Part shown: one piece after another, positions 5,857 through 7,435 of the stretch
Layout of the letters: every line of letters begins with the position of its first letter
Numbering within the stretch: position 1 is the stretch's first letter
Assembly (NCBI GenBank): GCA_013817555.1
Contig: JACDCN010000098.1
Span: forward strand, 1 to 7,435
DNA length: 7,435 bases
Reading direction: 5' to 3'
Source of the DNA: Actinomycetota bacterium
GTDB lineage: Bacteria > Actinomycetota > Thermoleophilia > Gaiellales > Gaiellaceae
Made by a program: the position numbers and the translations under genes
Notes under the pieces: generated by a model
Seen by the model: only the letters and a program-made list of their open reading frames with translations
What the model was told of the DNA's origin: nothing
The model's database searches: none

Positions 5857-6231
5857 CAGGCTCAGCCGGCTACGTCAAACGACGGCGCTGGTTGAGGTCC
5901 TCGTGTCGCAGGGCGATCAGCCTCGTTCCACACAGCTTCGGTCTGGTGCCTCGACTCGATGCGGTTTCGAGAGCACCCAGACATCACTCTCGGATGTCGC
6001 TCGCGAAGAACTGATTCGTCACAGGGGGCCGGGCGGCGAGCCGAACGCCGGGCGCTTGCTCACGGGACACCCGGCCCCTCCAAGAAGGGTCACATAGTTC
6101 GACTCGTTTGCCTAGACGCTCTTCGGGACATGTCTCGCCCGGACACTAGTGCCGATCGACACCGGGGGCTACGCTGGGCAGCGGGCAACTTCAGCCCAGT
6201 GGGTGATGGACCTGCCGTCCCTAAAGCCCGT
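5857..6231. other. Stretch without a convincing gene; contains an integrase-like scrap and a GC-rich inverted repeat
   Basis: No frame here has both coding-like codon bias and a recognisable protein over its length. Minus-strand 5926-5870 reads TRLIALRHEDLNQRRRLT followed by TAG; this resembles the LLALRWEDLDLERR segment of tyrosine recombinases but is too short to call. GGGGCCGGG (6025-6033) pairs perfectly with CCCGGCCCC (6070-6078), with a smaller CGGCG/CGCCG stem (6034-6038 and 6046-6050) inside. A further 6-bp stem, CTGGGC/GCCCAG (6174-6179 and 6194-6199), lies in the likely leader of the sigma factor gene. No tRNA was found. Confidence 0.4.
6025..6078. repeat. GC-rich inverted repeat with nested hairpin
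   Basis: A perfect 9-bp inverted repeat, GGGGCCGGG (6025-6033) with CCCGGCCCC (6070-6078), encloses a second 5-bp stem, CGGCG (6034-6038) with CGCCG (6046-6050), stacked directly on it on one side. The remaining 19 nt before the closing arm are less structured. It could be a transcript end, a structured RNA or a DNA-protein site. High GC raises the chance of such pairing by accident. Confidence 0.35.
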
Positions 6232-6264
6232 TACCTTCCCCGTCGCAGCGCGACAAGGGAAGTA
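6232..6264 (+). promoter_or_regulatory. Predicted hairpin covering the Shine-Dalgarno of the ECF sigma gene
   Basis: CTTCCC (6235-6240) pairs with GGGAAG (6257-6262), and GTCGC (6242-6246) pairs with GCGAC (6250-6254) around an AGC loop. That gives 11 pairs with a small internal loop, and two more pairs (TA/TA) are possible past a bulged C at 6234. The 3' arm contains the GGGA of the AAGGGA ribosome-binding site and ends 3 nt before GTG 6266. When folded it should block ribosome entry, a layout seen in thermosensors and in translation-controlled regulators. The trigger is unknown. Confidence 0.5.
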
Positions 6265-6265
6265 G

Positions 6266-6760
6266 GTGGAAGGCCTCGCCGAATTGGCCTTCCGGCGACA
6301 CCATGCGCAGATCTATCGCTACCTTCACCGAAGGACTCGTGACGCCGATCGGGCGGAGGATCTCGCTCAAGAGGTATTCGCCGACGCGGCCGCGGCACTT
6401 TCGCGCGGAGATTTGCGTCCCGCCTCGATGCTCGCCTGGCTCTACACGATCGCGCAGCGGCGCTTCGCCGACGAGACGCGGCGCCGGCGACACTCCTCTA
6501 ACGGCGTGCCTCTTGACGACTTCCTCGATGAGATACCCGCTCCCGACTACGGCCCAGACGTCTCCCGGGCGCTTCGCGAGGCGATCTCGCGACTCGCGCC
6601 CAGCCACCGGCAGGTGATCGCGATGAGGCTTCTACGAGGCTCCTCCTTCTTCGATATCGCGAGCGCACTGAAGGTGAGCGAGGTGGCAGCAAAGATGCGC
6701 TTTCACCGGGCGCTGAGTGCACTGCGTGCGGACCTCGAGCGGCAGGGGATCGCTCCCTGA
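6266..6760 (+). CDS. ECF (sigma-70 family) RNA polymerase sigma factor, 164 aa
   Basis: Directs RNA polymerase to a small promoter set. Region 2 spans about residues 4-76: HHAQIYRYLHRRTRDADRAE, then DLAQEVFADAAAAL (the usual D-x-x-Q-E-x-F core) and MLAWLYTIAQRRFADETRRR. Region 4 spans about 103-160: ISRLAPSHRQVIAMRLLRGS, then FFDIASALKVSEVAAKMRFH as the helix-turn-helix, and RALSALRADLE. Length is normal for a two-domain ECF factor, and there is no C-terminal extension. GTG 6266 was chosen: AAGGGA at 6255-6260 lies 5 nt upstream. No obvious anti-sigma gene follows; instead there is a short remnant in the next frame whose first codon overlaps the sigma stop (CTGA). The subgroup is not assigned. 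Confidence 0.93.
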   Translation: MEGLAELAFRRHHAQIYRYLHRRTRDADRAEDLAQEVFADAAAALSRGDLRPASMLAWLYTIAQRRFADETRRRRHSSNGVPLDDFLDEIPAPDYGPDVSRALREAISRLAPSHRQVIAMRLLRGSSFFDIASALKVSEVAAKMRFHRALSALRADLERQGIAP

Positions 6761-7053
6761 ACTACGGCAAGCGAAAGCTCTCGCTCAATCTCGAGGTGCT
6801 CAACCTGCTGCGCCACGATCCCGAGCTCCTCGCGATCGCCGACGCCGTCGCCGCCACGCAGCTCATGGACGCGAATGACGCCGGACATTCCCACGGACAC
6901 GGAACCGGATCGTGGCGCGCAAGTACGGGCTGTTCCCGAACAAGAAATGTGTTTCAGAATCGCCTGGCAGTCGTTACGGCTGTCAGCCTCAGCCCTGATC
7001 GTCATGGGCCGTTTCGAGCTGCCAACGGAGTTGGCCGTCGCTCTCGCTGGTGA
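6757..7053 (+). pseudogene. Remnant of a small gene coupled to the ECF sigma gene
   Basis: The frame beginning at CTG 6757, overlapping the sigma TGA, reads LNYGKRKLSLNLEVLNLLRH, then DPELLAIADAVAATQ, to about 6861. Almost every third codon position is G or C over this stretch, so it looks like genuine coding sequence. After that point codon bias collapses and the protein becomes low-complexity (GHSHGHGTG), although the frame stays open to 7053. There is no ATG; GTG 6796 is the first ordinary start and would cut off the conserved-looking beginning. An ancestral ATGA overlap changed to CTGA, plus loss of the 3' end, would explain this. The DPELLAIADA type of ending is something I associate loosely with small actinobacterial proteins. 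A functional short protein from CTG or GTG is the alternative. Confidence 0.4.
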
Positions 7054-7422
7054 GGACGAAACCAATGCGTTCGAGCACGCGGATTGACGGCAGATTCTCC
7101 TTCTCGCAACCGGCGACGACCGAGCCCACCCGTGGCTGTCGGAGCGCCCAATCGACGAGGGGCGCTTGCTGCTTCGGTACCCGCGACCCGGCCGATCTGG
7201 GATCACGCTGTAGCCGATCTCGACCGCTCTGTCGTCTCCCGGCGGCCCGATAAAGCCGATATCGCCGACCAGAGTCTTCGACTCCCACTCGATGATCACC
7301 CACACGCCGAAGCTCTCCTCGTCGCGAGCGGCTGCAGCCTGAAGAGGCAGTACGTCTAGGAGGTCAGCGTGCGGCCAATCAGTTGGTAGGACCGCGCTAA
7401 CTGTGCCTGGCACTGGAGGCAT
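6989..7422 (-). pseudogene. Frameshifted GNAT (RimJ/RimL-like) N-acetyltransferase
   Basis: GNAT enzymes transfer acetyl from acetyl-CoA to an amine. The first part, in the frame from ATG 7422, gives FGVWVIIEWESKTLVGDIGF, then DDRAVEIGYSVIPDRPGRGY, the strand pair and the G-R-G-Y of the acetyl-CoA pyrophosphate loop (ending at 7177). The rest is in another frame: LVDWALRQPRVGSVVAGCEK, then ENLPSIRVLERIGF, the usual N-x-x-S-x-R-V-L-E-x-x-G-F end, finishing with TGA at 6991-6989. The switch falls between 7176 and about 7155, where the family normally has an ATEA-type helix start and where the coding strand has a CCCC run. The N-terminus may extend past the window edge, since the frame is still open there. 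A sequencing error would give the same picture. Confidence 0.8.
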
Positions 7423-7435
7423 GAAATGTGTGCGC

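Noticed and set aside
5678..6097. 139-codon open frame on the plus strand
   Set aside because: Ser/Arg-rich without motifs; partly antisense to the better-looking 67-residue ORF.
6090..6110. AGTTCGACT resembling a tRNA T-loop
   Set aside because: Flanking bases do not form a T-stem and no acceptor or anticodon arm is present.
6978..6988. Palindrome GGCTGTCAGCC at the end of the GNAT remnant as a terminator
   Set aside because: Only a 1-nt centre, so it cannot form a normal hairpin in RNA; no T-tract.
6875..7087. 70-codon plus-strand frame (start MTPDIPTDTEPD)
   Set aside because: Its second half is antisense to the GNAT C-terminus and the first half has no coding bias; probably chance.
1..7435. 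CRISPR array
   Set aside because: No regularly spaced repeats of 24 bp or more were seen; the only phased repeat is the short 11-bp array near 5600.

Overview
High-GC, actinobacterial-looking DNA. The left 4.2 kb is a conjugative transfer (type IV secretion) operon on the minus strand. The right part is a looser mix of a small membrane protein, an ECF sigma factor and decayed gene remnants. The codon bias (mostly G or C in third positions), the SCO6880-type membrane protein and the T4SS-linked MinD-like ATPase point to Actinomycetota. The Ig-like domain style (LPPGL...GLVSGIPT...G.WTF, then SWC.P..SERQFTI) suggests Thermoleophilia (Solirubrobacterales or Gaiellales). That class assignment is an impression from memory, not a search result.

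Layout. Minus strand, read from 4218 down to 1: MinD/ParA-like ATPase (4218-3187); a 102-residue pilin-like or DUF6112-like membrane protein (3184-2876); a single-pass protein with a VirB8/NTF2-like C-terminal domain (2873-2151); a VirB6/TrbL-like polytopic protein with a signal peptide and an extracytoplasmic Ig-like domain (2161-359); and the N-terminus of an SCO6880-family protein that runs off the left edge (362-1). The junctions are 2-nt gaps, an 11-nt overlap and an ATGA overlap, so this is a single translationally coupled operon. Relaxase, VirB4 and VirD4/TraG genes are not in the window. If present, they should lie beyond position 1.

A divergent XRE-type regulator with two apparent helix-turn-helix modules starts near 4428 (+). 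The divergent spacer holds a 13-bp sequence repeated in inverted orientation with 12 of 13 matches (4313-4325 and 4382-4394), a good candidate for the regulator's operator. After a stem-loop between convergent genes come a membrane-anchored coiled-coil protein (5563-5066, -) preceded by a TCGCCA array phased at exactly 11 bp, and a small unknown ORF (5856-5653, -). About 400 bp without a convincing gene follows, containing an integrase-like scrap and a GC-rich inverted repeat.

The right end holds an ECF sigma factor (6266-6760, +) whose Shine-Dalgarno sequence lies inside a predicted hairpin. It is followed by the remnant of a small downstream gene and by a frameshifted GNAT acetyltransferase on the minus strand (7422-6989).

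Taken together, the left part is most simply the regulatory and early structural end of an actinobacterial integrative conjugative element or conjugative plasmid. The divergent XRE regulator probably sets transfer-operon expression. The right part could be accessory cargo or flanking chromosome; no attachment site or intact integrase is visible to decide.
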